From: Cercospora beticola
Lineage: Eukaryota; Ascomycota; Dothideomycetes; Mycosphaerellales; Mycosphaerellaceae
Direction: 5' to 3'
DNA length: 64,000 nt
NCBI RefSeq assembly: GCF_033473495.1
Contig: NC_088939.1
Coordinates: forward strand, 2,790,001 to 2,854,000
Part shown: positions 21,004 through 32,148 of the stretch, piece by piece
Layout: each line of letters opens with the position of its first letter
Numbering within the stretch: position 1 is the stretch's first letter
Translations under genes and position numbers: made by a program
Notes under the pieces: model-generated
What the model was told of the DNA's origin: nothing
The model's database searches: none
The model's input: only the letters and a program-made list of their open reading frames with translations

Positions 21004-22633
21004 TCATCCCCACGGGAAGGCGCTTCCTCGCAAGACCTTCTTTAGCTGCTCCTCGCAACCAAGTAACCCGTCCCTCAATTTCTTCGGCACATTTGCCGTC
21101 TTCCTTTTGGAGAGGAGCCATTTCGACATGCGAATACTCTTGTAGCCCCCATCATCCCGATGCTCGACCTCAACATTGGCTGCTTGGCCGCCGAACGTTG
21201 TTGCACCTGCGCTTGGCGATAGCATGATTGGAATATCGGCGACCTCGTTCCTGGGCACACGTCGCGAGCGTTTGGTCATGGGCGCGAGCGCGTCATCCCA
21301 TGTCCCCTGCGTGAGGTCAATGCCCTCAAAGCGAAGCTCTTTGACTGTCGCCTTGTGACTGGCAAGGAAATCACTAATATCGCTAGCAGCTGCCGAGATG
21401 TTCTCCATTTCTATGATTTGCAGGTTCATGAATCGTAACGGTCGTAAACGCTTTGACGGATTCGCTTGACTCAACATTGCTGGATGTCGCTCATGTGGGG
21501 ATAACTCCGGTGCATATGGTCGATGAACAGGCAAGTGCCCTCTCTGGCCGATCCATCGGAATCGAAACGTCTCCAGCCGACTTTGGTAATTGCGGAGGTA
21601 TGTCTGGAGCAGCTTGAGCTGGTCCGGCTCGTAGCAGCCACCGGCGTGCGATAAATGCACCGCATCTATGCTCAATTTGCGAATGCGCGCCCATCGACTT
21701 GCCGATCGCGGCGATGCACCCATCCCCAGCAATGGAGAAAGTGATAAGAGACCACCAGGATGAATTGGACTTATGGAGAGCGAGTCCAAGGCGTTGAGCG
21801 AATTCTTCTCAATGGCAATTCGCAACGATATCAGGGCATAGTCGACGACACTCTTTCGGTACCTCTGGGAAGCATCATAGCCAGGACAGCTGATTCCTAG
21901 ATGCTCAAGGTTGACGAACGCAGAGAGGGCGCGAATGAACGCCGCAACATTTGTAGCAGCATGAAAGAGGGCGGGGTACTGTCGAGTAAGGATCTCGGTG
22001 GTGCCTGCGTCTCCATATCTGGGGGCCCTGCTTCCCTCGGCCTGAATCTGTGGCGTGTATGTGAAGCTGAGCTCAGCCCCGGAGTCTGGGTCCACCAAGG
22101 GCGGGAGAAAGGTATCCACTGTATGCGGCATATTAAACTGGAGCTCTTTGACGAAGAATCCGAGCCGGTCCAATGCGGCCAGCTTCGAAGGCTTGGTGAA
22201 TGTATTTGTCTTGAAAGTAATTTGAAGATCGGAGAACAGCGCCGGCGCTGCTCGTACGCTGAAGTCATGACAGGCCAGTCGCAGACTTGCCAGATCACGG
22301 TTTGACATGAAGGAGAGAAGTCTCTCACGACATTTGTCTTCCAGCCAAAACTTGAGGAACGTGCTGCTGTCGCACAGAACAAAGCTGCAGACCGATGCAT
22401 AGCTCTCGATAGCTGCCAAGTACCTGCGTTAGGCTCCCAGACATGAGCAATGGGTGGTGAGCATACGTACACCTATCACTGCTAGTATCAATCTCTCCAA
22501 ACAAGAGCCTGCTACCTCCACTGCGCGATGTTCCAGCTGACGTGGCAGATGCAGCGGAAGAGACGGTCGAAAATGCGGTCGAGGGCTTGCTAGCCAGGGC
22601 ACACGCTCTGCGTTTGTCCTGCTTGCAATCCAT
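21004..22633 (-). CDS. F-box-like domain protein
   Basis: Exon 1 is 22471-22633 and exon 2 is 21004-22412, giving 523 residues. Preferred intron: donor GTACGT, acceptor TTGGCAG (58 bp). An alternative with GTGTAC and the first GCAG also keeps the frame and would change two or three residues. After a Ser/Ala-rich N-terminus comes an F-box-like hydrophobic helix pair, CRERLLSFMSNRDLASLRLA followed by CHDFSVRAAPALF (about residues 80-115). Later LRR-like Leu spacing appears (NLEHLGISCPGY, LDSLSISP, IRKLSIDAVHLS). The C-terminus is basic. Members of this class act as SCF substrate adaptors, but the partner is unknown here. The N-terminal ATG at 22633 is the only usable one in that frame. Confidence 0.72.
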
Positions 22634-23595
22634 CGTGAACGAAGAAGATCATGGGGCCGCTTTCGACTCCAAATCAGGCTGCGATTTCGTTTGCGACTAG
22701 AAAGGTACCGATGGACGAATGCAAAGGAGGATCTTGAACGTCGGAGGCATCGCGATGGCTAGGTTTTCACCGTCCCTGCCACTCCACGGCACTCGCATGC
22801 TGTGCTCTGTGCTGCTGGCCGGATGCATGAGCTGTGAGTCACAATAACAGCGCTGTTGGTCGAGGCCGACTGAAAGCGCTGGAGCATCATGCAGCGCAGG
22901 GTGATCCTCAACACACAAAGACACGACCATATCGCGAAAGTCGAGCGGACCGGACGTGATGTATGGCGGAGGTCGGCAACGAGGCTGGGCCCGCGTGCAG
23001 CGGCCGATGCAGCATGCGTTTCATGGTAGCTTCGACCAATGGGTAGCTTTGACGAGCAGCCAGGCGCAAAGTCTCTGCTGCAGGAGGACAGCTGAAACGG
23101 GCCTCGAGCTGTGCGACCTGCATGGAAATGCCGCAGAAATGGGCCAGTGTCGCGTGCTTGCACGTTCAAGCGCGTGTGGATGTTTGTTTTCGGCCTGCTT
23201 CGTGTGCGCAACTGTGAGATGTGTGTTGGGGTTGACCTCGGCAAGCACTTCACGCGAGAAGTCAAAATCGACATCACGTCCACCTGGCAATTTCTACGCG
23301 ACGCGACGCGACCGTGACCACGCTTTCAATCGCGAAAAGAGCGCGTCTCATGTGACCTTCAATCAATGGTGATGGAGCTCCAGAAAATGCCTTTGAGCGA
23401 TAACTGCTGAACCTGCTGAACATGCTGCGCACCTGCAAGACGCCTTTTATTGCTGCCATGCACTATGTCACAGCACTGTCTGTCGGCGGCGCAGCTGCGT
23501 GAGGGCCCATCCATGCGCTTCGCAGTGACTTGCCTCCGGCAAGAATGCCTGGAGGTATCTGCGCTCTCGACATCCAGTCTCCACGAGATCTCTGT
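22634..23595. other. Intergenic
   Basis: About 960 bp upstream of the F-box gene and downstream of NAS2. No gene recognised. Confidence 0.5.
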
Positions 23596-24384
23596 TCACA
23601 ATGGTACGAGGTGGCAGCCGAGCAGACCTCGCCCTCCCCAGTCTCGACGTGGCGTGAGCTGCATTTCATGGCTCTGCGATATTGCCCCTTCACCCTCTCT
23701 CAAGACCTTGACCAGAATTGTGCGCTATGTCATGTCAGCTTACATCGCTAAGCCCGCGTGCATATTCAACGTACGTTCTCATTCTGTTGCACGATCTCCG
23801 CGACCTTTGCCAGCCGCTCATGGTTCGTCCAGGTCGCCCACCCAAATTTGGTCACTTTGTCGCCGACTTTCATGCCAGCTTGTTCTGCTGGACTTGAAGG
23901 CACTACTGCGTTGACTCGGGCAAAGGGAGGCTCCACGACTGGCGCTGCCCTAGTCGTTGCGCTGCCAGAAGCTTGTGCTGGTATCTCCTCCGGCGTCTTC
24001 CCTGCTGCGAACTGCTCATGCACGGCCTCCTCTAGGCTCTTCATCACAGTCTTGTGGTCATTCTTCAGCCGTATGATCCTAGCTCTTGTCGTTCGAATCT
24101 GCGCAACATCGATGTCCGATCGTGGAAAGCCATCGGGCGTGGTAAGCGGAGTCGTCATATTCACGCCGTGCTAGCTTCTTGTTAGCTTCGGCAGTCCGGT
24201 TGCGGACTAATTTACTCACAGAGTCGAGGACTGAGCCCAGAGCCGACAATTCAGCCTCGAGATTCTGCTTTTGTGTGATGAGCTCCTGGAAGGACTTCTT
24301 CGAGCCTTGCGAACTCGAAGCTGCTTGCGACGTTGGACCAGAGCCCACTGTGGGCGCGTGTAGATCGTCCATTCTGAGCCCCAT
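23596..24384 (-). CDS. NAS2: 26S proteasome assembly chaperone Nas2 (PSMD9)
   Basis: Chaperone of the proteasome base that binds Rpt5 during regulatory-particle assembly. Three exons: 24220-24384, 23775-24170 and 23596-23724 (introns of 49 and 50 bp, GTGAGT..TAG and GTACGT..TAG); 229 residues. The N-terminal coiled coil (KKSFQELITQKQNLEAELSA) leads across the first junction into GVNMTTPLTTPDGFPRSDID, a hallmark of PSMD9. A PDZ domain follows (FARVNAVVPSSPAEQAGMKV, then GDKVTKFG). The last exon supplies LVKVLREGE and the conserved C-terminus RRDWGGRGLLGCHLVPL. Without exon 3 the frame ends early in NENVR, so this exon is easily missed. Family assignment is very strong. Confidence 0.93.
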
Positions 24385-25383
24385 TTGTAGTGCGGAGAGG
24401 AGGAGCAGTTGATGAAATGGAAATGATTGTAGGAGAGGTGAAGGTCAAGGCTGCCTCGCCAGACGTAATCGTCGACCTACGTTGCGGGGTTGATGCTGTA
24501 TGCGTTGCTGAAGTCGCCTGAGCGATCGTAGAGTTCTTTCGGCGCAGAGACAACTTGCAAGGTCTCGTCGCGCTCCTCGACAGCCAATAGTCGACTGCTC
24601 CACGGTGGTCATTGAGAAGGAAGCGCACGACAAGCGAGAGCGAAGCGGTGATGGCTCCGGCCTTCAAAGGCCGCTAACTAGGCTTGGAACGGCTAGATTT
24701 GAATTTTGACTTTGGAAAAGACCACAGTCGCGTGCACGATCTCTCCACGCACACGTGTACTGTACCGCTTCGTTAACATCACCTATCGGTTCAAACTCGC
24801 CAACGTCTATCGTCCGGACAATGGGCGGCACGGCACTGAGTCTCGACGCGACGCGACGCTGTCACAATCTATCAGACCAGTCCCGCGCACTTTACTCGGT
24901 TTCCTGAAGCCGTTGCAGCGATCATCGTATGCAAAATGTACCGGCTGAGAGCGCGGAGAAACGTTTGGAGCTACAAAGAGAATGGACGAAGCGACTCCAT
25001 AATTGCGCACACGGTCGTGCTCGCTGGTGGTTACCGAAAGACGAAACGGCTGTCGTCGATGTGACGTGAGGGCCTGCTAATCACCGCGCCGCTGATTGGG
25101 GCGCAAAGTGCATCTGCGCTTCGCACAGCTTTTTGTCGCCTTCGATACGTCAGTGTGTGCTCCACGCCGAACAAGGACAGCAGCGTCTTTGTTACTGCCG
25201 AGCGTCACGCTTGCATACATCGCAATCAGCGCGTCGGGCAGTGGCGGCAGCTCGAGCAGCTCGCTCCTGCTGTCATAGATGACAAGTCCGAAAGGCAGGT
25301 AGGTATATCAACGTCTGGGCAATCACCCACACTCACCACTCTCTTCTCACCCCATCTTCGCCACCACTCACATCGTAGCAAAT
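24385..25383. other. Intergenic, divergent NAS2 / catalase
   Basis: About 1 kb between divergent genes. It probably contains both promoters; the catalase leader is C/T-rich (CACCACTCTCTTCTCACCCC). No gene recognised. Confidence 0.5.
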
Positions 25384-27736
25384 ATGTCGACCGCAAAGCA
25401 GACGGTGACAGCCGGCCTGGAGAAGCTCCAGCAGACCGTCAATGGCGCCTCCAACGCCAAGGTCGCAGACCTCGAGAAGAACACGAAGAATGTGTTTGAC
25501 GAACAGAACCGCATCACCACAGACTATGGCGTTCGCCAGCACACCACTGGTACGTGATCAAGCCTTCTATCGACTGATGATCGCCCCGCTAATCAATGGC
25601 AGATGACTGGCTCAAAGTCCATTCGGAGAACAAGACTGGTCCTATGCTGATGGAGGACCACGCGGCCAGAGAGAAAATCAACCGTTTCGACCACGAGCGT
25701 ATTCCTGAACGCGTTGTGCACGCCCGTGGAGCAGGAGCCTTCGGTACCTTTAAGATGCACAAGAGCTTGGAAAAGTACACTTCAGCCAAGGTCCTCACAG
25801 ACACATCTCGCACCACGCCCACCTTCCTGCGCTTCTCGACTGTATTGGGAAGCCGAGGATCTGCAGACACTGTTCGTGATGTACGTGGCTTTGCCATCAA
25901 GCACTACACACCAGAGGGAAATTGGGATGTCGTAGGCAACAACATCCCCGTCTTCTTCATTCAAGGTGAGACATGCCTCCATTCAGCCAACCTTGACGCA
26001 TTGACTGACGACGTGCAGACGCGGTGAAGTTTCCCGATGCGATCCATGCAGGCAAGCCAGAGCCTCACAACGAAGTGCCTCAGGCGCAATCCGCCCACAA
26101 CAACTTCTGGGACTTCCAATTCATGCACACCGAGGCCACGCACATGTTCATGTGGACACAGTCCGATCGTTCTATCCCACGATCATACCGTATGATGCAG
26201 GGTTTCGGAGTCAACACCTACACTCTTGACAACGCGAAAGGAGAGCGATTTTTCGTCAAGTTCCACTGGACTCCACATCTCGGTGTTCACAGCTTTGTGT
26301 GGGACGAGGCATTGAAGCTGGCGGGCCAGGACCCAGACTTTCACCGCAAAGACCTGTGGGAGGCAATCGAGAATGGTGCATATCCCAAGTGGGACTTTGG
26401 TGTCCAAGTCATCCCCGAAGGCGAAGAGGACAAATTTGACTTTGACATCCTCGACGCCACAAAGATCTGGCCCGAAGATCAGGTGCCTGTCGAGTACGTC
26501 GGCGAGCTTGAGCTCAACCGCAACCCAGATGAATACTTCACCCAGACTGAGCAGGTGGCTTTCTGCACGGGGCATGTAGTGCCAGGAATTGGCTTCTCAG
26601 ACGACCCTCTGCTCCAGGGCCGCAACTTCTCGTACCAGGACACTCAGCTGAGCAGACTCGGCATCAACTTCCAGGAGCTGCCAATCAACAGACCCATCTC
26701 GGGTTGTCCAGTCATGAACAACAACAGGGATGGTGCAATGCGACACACCATCACCAAGGGCACCGTAAATTACTGGCCAAACAGATATGAAGCCGTGCCA
26801 CCTGCTGCGAAGGACGAACAGCCTGCTCCCTACATCGACTACCCTGCTAAGGTTGAAGGTATCAAGGCTCGTCTGCGGTCCAAGAAGTTCCAGGAGCATT
26901 TCAAACAAGCACAGCTCTTCTACAACTCGCTGTCGAAGCCAGAACAGGTCCATCTTGAAGCTTCCCTTGGCTTTGAGCTAGACCACTGCGAGGATCCAAT
27001 TGTCTACGAGCGCATGTCACAACGTCTAGCAGACATTGACCTCACGCTGGCACAAAACGTTGCTGCACTTGTAGGAGGCACGGTACCACAAAAGGCAGGT
27101 CGCGAGAACCACGGCAAGAAGACTATCCACATTAGCCAGACAGAATTCCCTGGCAAGACGCCTACGATTGAGTCGCGTCGCATCGCCATCATCATCGCCG
27201 ATGGCTTTGACAAGACTGCGTACAACGGCATCGTTGCGGCAGTGAAGGCAGCCAAGGCGCTTCCGTTCACCATTGGCCCACGACGTTCAGCAATCTACGC
27301 TGCCGGCGAGAGCAAGGATGACAGCAAGGGTGTGCAGCCCGACCACCACCTTGAGGGCATGCGGTCGACCATGTTCGACAGTGTCTTCGTTCCCGGCGGT
27401 GCGGATTCCGTCGCCACCCTCCGCAAGAATGGTCGTGCTCTCCACTGGGTCCGTGAAGCGTTTGCTCATCTCAAAGCTATCGGCGCTGTTGGCGAAGCAG
27501 TTGACTTCGTTCGCGATGCTTGCGAGCTGCCTGGTGTTGAATTCTCTACTAGCGATGCGGTTACCGACAGCTATGGTGTCGTAACTGCTGCCAAGGTGCA
27601 GCCAAACAGCTTCAAGGAGACGATCTCGATGGCGAAGGGTGCCGCTGACTTTGTCGACGCCTACTTCTACGCCATCAGCCAGCACAAGAACTTTGACCGG
27701 GAGCTGGCAGGATACCCACCGATGGTGGCTTACTAG
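25384..27736 (+). CDS. Large-subunit catalase (clade 2, CatA-like)
   Basis: Haem catalase that breaks down hydrogen peroxide. Exons 25384-25549, 25603-25965 and 26019-27736 (two 53-bp introns), 748 residues, the normal size of large-subunit fungal catalases. The catalytic His lies in [12 protein letters not shown] and the catalytic Asn in [12 protein letters not shown]. The haem-proximal Tyr region is [15 protein letters not shown]. The C-terminal ~180 residues form the flavodoxin/DJ-1-like domain ([15 protein letters not shown], then DSVFVPGG). No signal peptide is present, which resembles the intracellular conidial type (Aspergillus CatA) rather than secreted CatB. No peroxisomal PTS1 is seen (ends MVAY). 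Confidence 0.95.
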
Positions 27737-28328
27737 AGGAGGATAGTAGTTCTAGCACGTTAATGAAGTTGCTGCAAAGCAGCTATGATCGAGAGTATGA
27801 GACGTTCCTGTTCGTTGAAAGGTTGGCTCATGCCTCCAGAGTTGTTCCTCCCACGTTGTCTGAGTCCGATACCTTGCGGACGGTGTAACTGATCAAACGA
27901 AGTGACACTGGAGCGATTCACATGCGCATTGAATGATGGGAGTGGGATGAAGGAATGTGACGCGCACGAATCCAATTGGTCATGAAACCTTTTCTCATAC
28001 AGCAGTTGAAGTGAAGTATGTAATTGCCGAATCCGGGTCGGCTATCCCATGGTACAGACAACTTTGTGCATTTGCTAGCGCGCTGCCGTTCATTTGTCCT
28101 ATCCCCGTGCCCTTTGCGCCACACGTCGCTTCCAATTTCGAATCGCATCGCACTGTTTTAGGAAATACAGTTCGGGCGCAGGTCCGTCGGTAATGTCATT
28201 GGTCGTTTGGTCGTTGGTCTCGTGAGCATTTGTCCCTTGATCCGCAAAACATCCGTTACGCCGCCAGAGGTCGTGTCGTGAGTGTAGACATATTCAAGCT
28301 ACGATACTTATTTTCGTAGTGTTAAGAT
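27737..28328. other. Intergenic, convergent 3' ends
   Basis: 3' regions of the catalase (plus) and the small Ser-rich gene (minus). Nothing else identified. Confidence 0.5.
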
Positions 28329-28562
28329 TTATTCTTCCTTGTCCACGTGGCCTAGTCGTAGGAACCCGCTGGTAGTGCTCGACTCGCTTGCGGAGCGTTG
28401 AGTCTTCTTGACTGCTTCGATAGCATCTGTAGGAGATGGGGCTCTGGCGTCGTCTTCTTTGGCGCTTGATGGTGTTGGCGGCGATGCAGCTGGCGCGACC
28501 CAGTTGGAGTAGCTCATTGGAGCAAGGCTGAGGAAGTTGGAGTCTCGTCGTTCAGAAGCCAT
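28329..28562 (-). CDS. Small Ser/Ala/Pro-rich protein (77 aa)
   Basis: Intronless 77-residue frame with an ATG. It opens with MASERRDSNFLSLAPMSYSNW and ends in TTSGFLRLGHVDKEE. The two FLxL modules (FLSLAP, FLRLG) at opposite ends around a disordered Ser/Thr/Pro/Ala centre resemble short stress- or starvation-induced fungal proteins, but no named family is recognised. A TATA box on the same strand about 120 bp upstream (28684-28689) supports real transcription. Acidic and basic residues are mixed and there is no signal peptide. Confidence 0.6.
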   Translation of the reverse strand: MASERRDSNFLSLAPMSYSNWVAPAASPPTPSSAKEDDARAPSPTDAIEAVKKTQRSASESSTTSGFLRLGHVDKEE

Positions 28563-28683
28563 GATGTCTGTTGTATGCGCTTGATTCGTTTATTGTCGCG
28601 AGATGTGTATCCTGCTGTTTTGCACGGTGTGATGATGCTCGTAAGGAAAGAATGATCGCAAGAGTCTGGACTCAGGCACCTAC

Positions 28684-28689
28684 CTTTAT
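28684..28689 (-). promoter_or_regulatory. TATA box of the 77-aa gene
   Basis: TATAAA on the minus strand, about 120 bp upstream of the ATG at 28562. Spacing suits a fungal TATA promoter. Confidence 0.45.
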
Positions 28690-30737
28690 ACCTCCTTCTA
28701 CTTTGTACATAGATCAACATCAGTGTGATTACGAGCGATCGCAAGCGCATTGCACGATGCAAGGTGTCACGTTGACGAAGCCTTCCGCAGGTCCAGGTCA
28801 TTTTTCACGAGAACAGGTCGGGTAGATCTGGTTAGGCTTCGGGAATAATGCTTAGGTGAAGTGTATCGTCGGCTGGCAAAGGTCGTAACTGGTTGGCTAT
28901 CCTCGGCACACCTTTGTGGTGTATGTCCATTCTGCGGAGAACCTAGGAGGTAGCGTGGCCCGGGGTGAGCTCCATTCGGGCAGGTCTTGTTGTTCGCGCT
29001 CTGGATCGAAATGCTGACTCGTGGTGAAGCTTTGTGGTGATGGACGGCATGACGTGGGCGAGCATGCCGCGGCTGTCGAATATTTTGAGGGCTCTTGTAC
29101 AGCAGGTGCGAGGGTATCAACTGAGGCAGTGTCGATGGCGGAGGTGCCTCCTGCTGACCGCAGCCGTAAGCACTTCACAAGAGTGTGTTGGATAGCTTCA
29201 TGGCGACTCGGGCGTGGGGGACAGAGTGCGGAATTCCGCTGCTGCTGGATGCAGGCACGCTGAGGAAAGAGGCGGCTGTCAGCTGCCCTTCGACGCTCCG
29301 TTCCGCGGTCCCGCCGCGGTCGTGCCACTGGTGAGCTGCCAACAGCCGAGAGTGCCGCTTTGATGCTTTCGCCGCGATATCAGCTGCGTTCCTGCCGGGC
29401 GTTCGCATGGTCCATACTTTGCAACAGGTCGCCGAACGAAGCTCGGTGTTTTGGCCACCAAATCGAGGAGGCTGGAGAGTTGAGCCTCATTCCTGTCAGA
29501 CGGCGACGCTCTTCCTGTATAGACGGATGCTCTGTCTAGCGTGGGCCGGATCGGCAGATCTTCTCCAGCCGATTCCGGTTGTCATCACGAAAGCGGCCAT
29601 GCATGCCATCCTGCTGACCGTCATGGCGATGCTGAGATGAGAGCGCAGTGCTGCTGCGGCCTGGGTTCTTGCGTAGTCCATTGCGTCGCACAACAAGACC
29701 AACAACAGGACGCGGAAGCCGGATGGAGGGTGCTGCGAGTGCAATTGCTGTGGATGCCTGCAGGACAACAAGTGCGCTGTGCTCGCAGCGCTACTCGCAC
29801 GTTGGTCGCAGGCCCGCCTCACCGTGACAGCTCTCACCTTGCGGTGGGGCCTGGGATGCGGTGCGACCGCGCTGTCAACGGCTGTCACTACCGACTGCGC
29901 GACACGCGTGGGACGATGTTGCGGTGTGCTGCCGTGTTTGGCGCGGGCAGGCTGCAAAGACTGCCACTCCCTCCGCAGGGCAAACGAGCCACGTCTGACG
30001 CCTCGCAGCCGTACGAGGGCCAAACATCGCCCAAGACCAGCGCGGCCTCGTCGAGTTTCAGCGCGCCGAGAGTCAGCGGCGGAGGGAAACGCGACGAGTT
30101 TGTTTCCACAGGCAAAACGATGCCGACGCACCATGCAGGTAGGCGAGCGCTTGCGCTTGGACACACTGTGCATTTTCCTTGGCTCGAGAACAGGTCCAAC
30201 ATGGGCATACCGTGCGTACATAGCGTGGGCAACGGCGACGGCGTCGTCGCAGAGGGCGAAACGGAGGGCGTGGAGGCAGACTCAGCCTCAGCGGAAGACG
30301 CAGCCGCGTGCCGTTCCATCATCGACTCGGCCGTCTCGATGTCCTCCTGCTCTCACTCTGGGGCTTGGTCTTGTCAAGGCTCCGGCCGGACTGCAGAGGC
30401 GTCTCCGAATAAGCTCTTCAGGGATACCCTGCGCACCTCAGTGGGCACAAAACAACCGGGCCTTTAGCTTACAGATGGGACCAGCATTTCCCCTCGCAAT
30501 TTGGACGCCAGTCAATGCGAGCAGAAGACAACGTCGTTGCGTAGCCACAAGAGATGGGTACTTGCAGAAGGTATGCTTGCCATCGCGTGGCATCTTTGAC
30601 ACCTGCTCCTTGCATCACAGCATACCAGACGGACAGCAGCGGCTGTCGGCCATGAAAGCATCCCCATCCCTCAAACCCAGCATTTTTTCCGTCGTACAGA
30701 ACCTGTCGTGATGGAATTTGTTTGCGACCCGACTCAG
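28690..30737. other. Long region without a recognised gene
   Basis: About 2 kb. GC-rich sequence at 29500-30700 gives overlapping open frames of 241-310 codons on both strands. They are Cys/Arg/Gln/Ala-rich, with no domain and no clear frame preference, so none is called. A non-coding RNA or an orphan gene remains possible. Confidence 0.4.
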
Positions 30738-30744
30738 TATAAAT
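30738..30744 (+). promoter_or_regulatory. TATA box of the Cys-rich mini-gene
   Basis: TATAAAT 215 bp upstream of the mini-gene ATG at 30953, followed by a C-rich leader. Inferred from motif and distance. Confidence 0.4.
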
Positions 30745-30952
30745 CATTACCACGCTCCCATCGGCTGCCCTTTGCGCCTTTCCCGTCTCGACATCCATAA
30801 CCCGAGCTGCGACTTCACCCTACTGCATGACGCTTGGTATCACTCATATCCCTCTTCACGCCCGGGCACATTAGTACGTCGACTCGGCACTGTTATCAAT
30901 CGACATACAGCTAATTCTTCCGCCTAGCACTTCTCCATCAGAAACAGCCGCC

Positions 30953-31105
30953 ATGTGCACTCAAGTCACACACGAATACACTGTCTGCAAGCACAAAGTT
31001 GTTGAGCGGATACCCTGCGCCGCCTCAAGACGAGGTCCTTGTGGTGTGTCAACGCCGAGGACGGTAGTGCATCACTCCAAGTGTCATAAATGTGGTGGTG
31101 GATGA
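30953..31105 (+). CDS. Small Cys/His-rich protein (50 aa)
   Basis: A 51-codon frame reading MCTQVTHEYTVCKHKVVERI, then a C-x7-C step (CAASRRGPC) and a C-x2-C end (SKCHKCGGG). It has six Cys (2, 12, 22, 30, 44, 47) and five His. The spacing resembles the small MCT...C...KC-x2-C proteins found in many filamentous ascomycetes. The pattern suggests zinc binding; there is no signal peptide, so disulfide-based secretion is unlikely. The ATG context is GCCGCCATGT, and a TATA box and C-rich leader lie upstream. Coding status is inferred from Cys periodicity. Confidence 0.6.
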   Translation: MCTQVTHEYTVCKHKVVERIPCAASRRGPCGVSTPRTVVHHSKCHKCGGG

Positions 31106-32148
31106 CCAAGTGTATGTCCGTCCTCTTCTCGCCCTGTCCTCACGCAGCACAAGTTGACATGGCAGATACAGTGTTCAACTTTCCCATATTCACACTGGAT
31201 GGCAACAGCACACTGCATTGTCGATGTCTTGGAGTTCGTGGCTAGAGGCGTGGGGTGTTTGGGTGCTTTTTGGCTGGGTTGAGGATATAATGGCGTCTCA
31301 CGACTGGGTGCTACGACTAGGCAAGACTTCCCTCTGTCAAGATATCCTTTTTGCTATATACCATGATGAGTGAACGGCTGAGAGGCAGCAAGGATTGCGT
31401 ATATATCGTTGTCTGCATATGATTCCCCAAAACTATAGAATCCAGTATATTCGTTCAAGCGTCGCGTCGGTCTCAGACAGACCACCGAAGCCGGCAATAG
31501 CGCGCGCATGGTGCAAACAAGCACAGTGCGACACGTTCGGTCTCCGGCGTATATTTTCCCATTCACTCAACTGCATTGCATGGGCCCAGAAAAAGCACAA
31601 CGGATACGGGAGCTCGTACATGTTCATTCATAGGCCTCGAGGTAAGCTGCAGGGCGCAGTTGATGATCCGCATGATCCACAACACCGCTGCACGCAATGA
31701 TCCCGGCCTGGCTCGTCGTTTGTCATCACCACCTCGGCGTGGCTTGCGTGGCATGGGCTCTGAGCATCAGGGTTTGTTGCATGTCTCATCCATGGTGTAG
31801 CGGCTCGAGTCAATAAGTGATTTGTCCAGGGCTACGGGCCATCGCTGGGTAGTTCCGCAGCACACATACGTCGCCAATGTGGCTTGTGTGACGATGATAA
31901 ACGCAGTGTCTTGTGATCTACACGGCTGGGATGGGCGTGTTGTGACTTGCTATGGAAAAGGATGAGCAAATGCTGCGAACAGCGGATGTCATGGAGCGCA
32001 CGACTTCCCTGCAACAGCCGCCACTTCCCGACCTCACGAACAGTCGTCGGTATCGCTCACCACAACAAGAAGATGCACATGACGCCGACATCAGCGTCAT
32101 TATCTCACATCACACTTCTGCCCCGGTCCCTCGCACCAACACTTTCCG
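31106..32148. other. Intergenic upstream of MDM12
   Basis: About 1 kb. No gene recognised. C-rich leader sequence (ATCACACTTCTGCCCCGGTC) lies just before the Mdm12 ATG. Confidence 0.5.
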
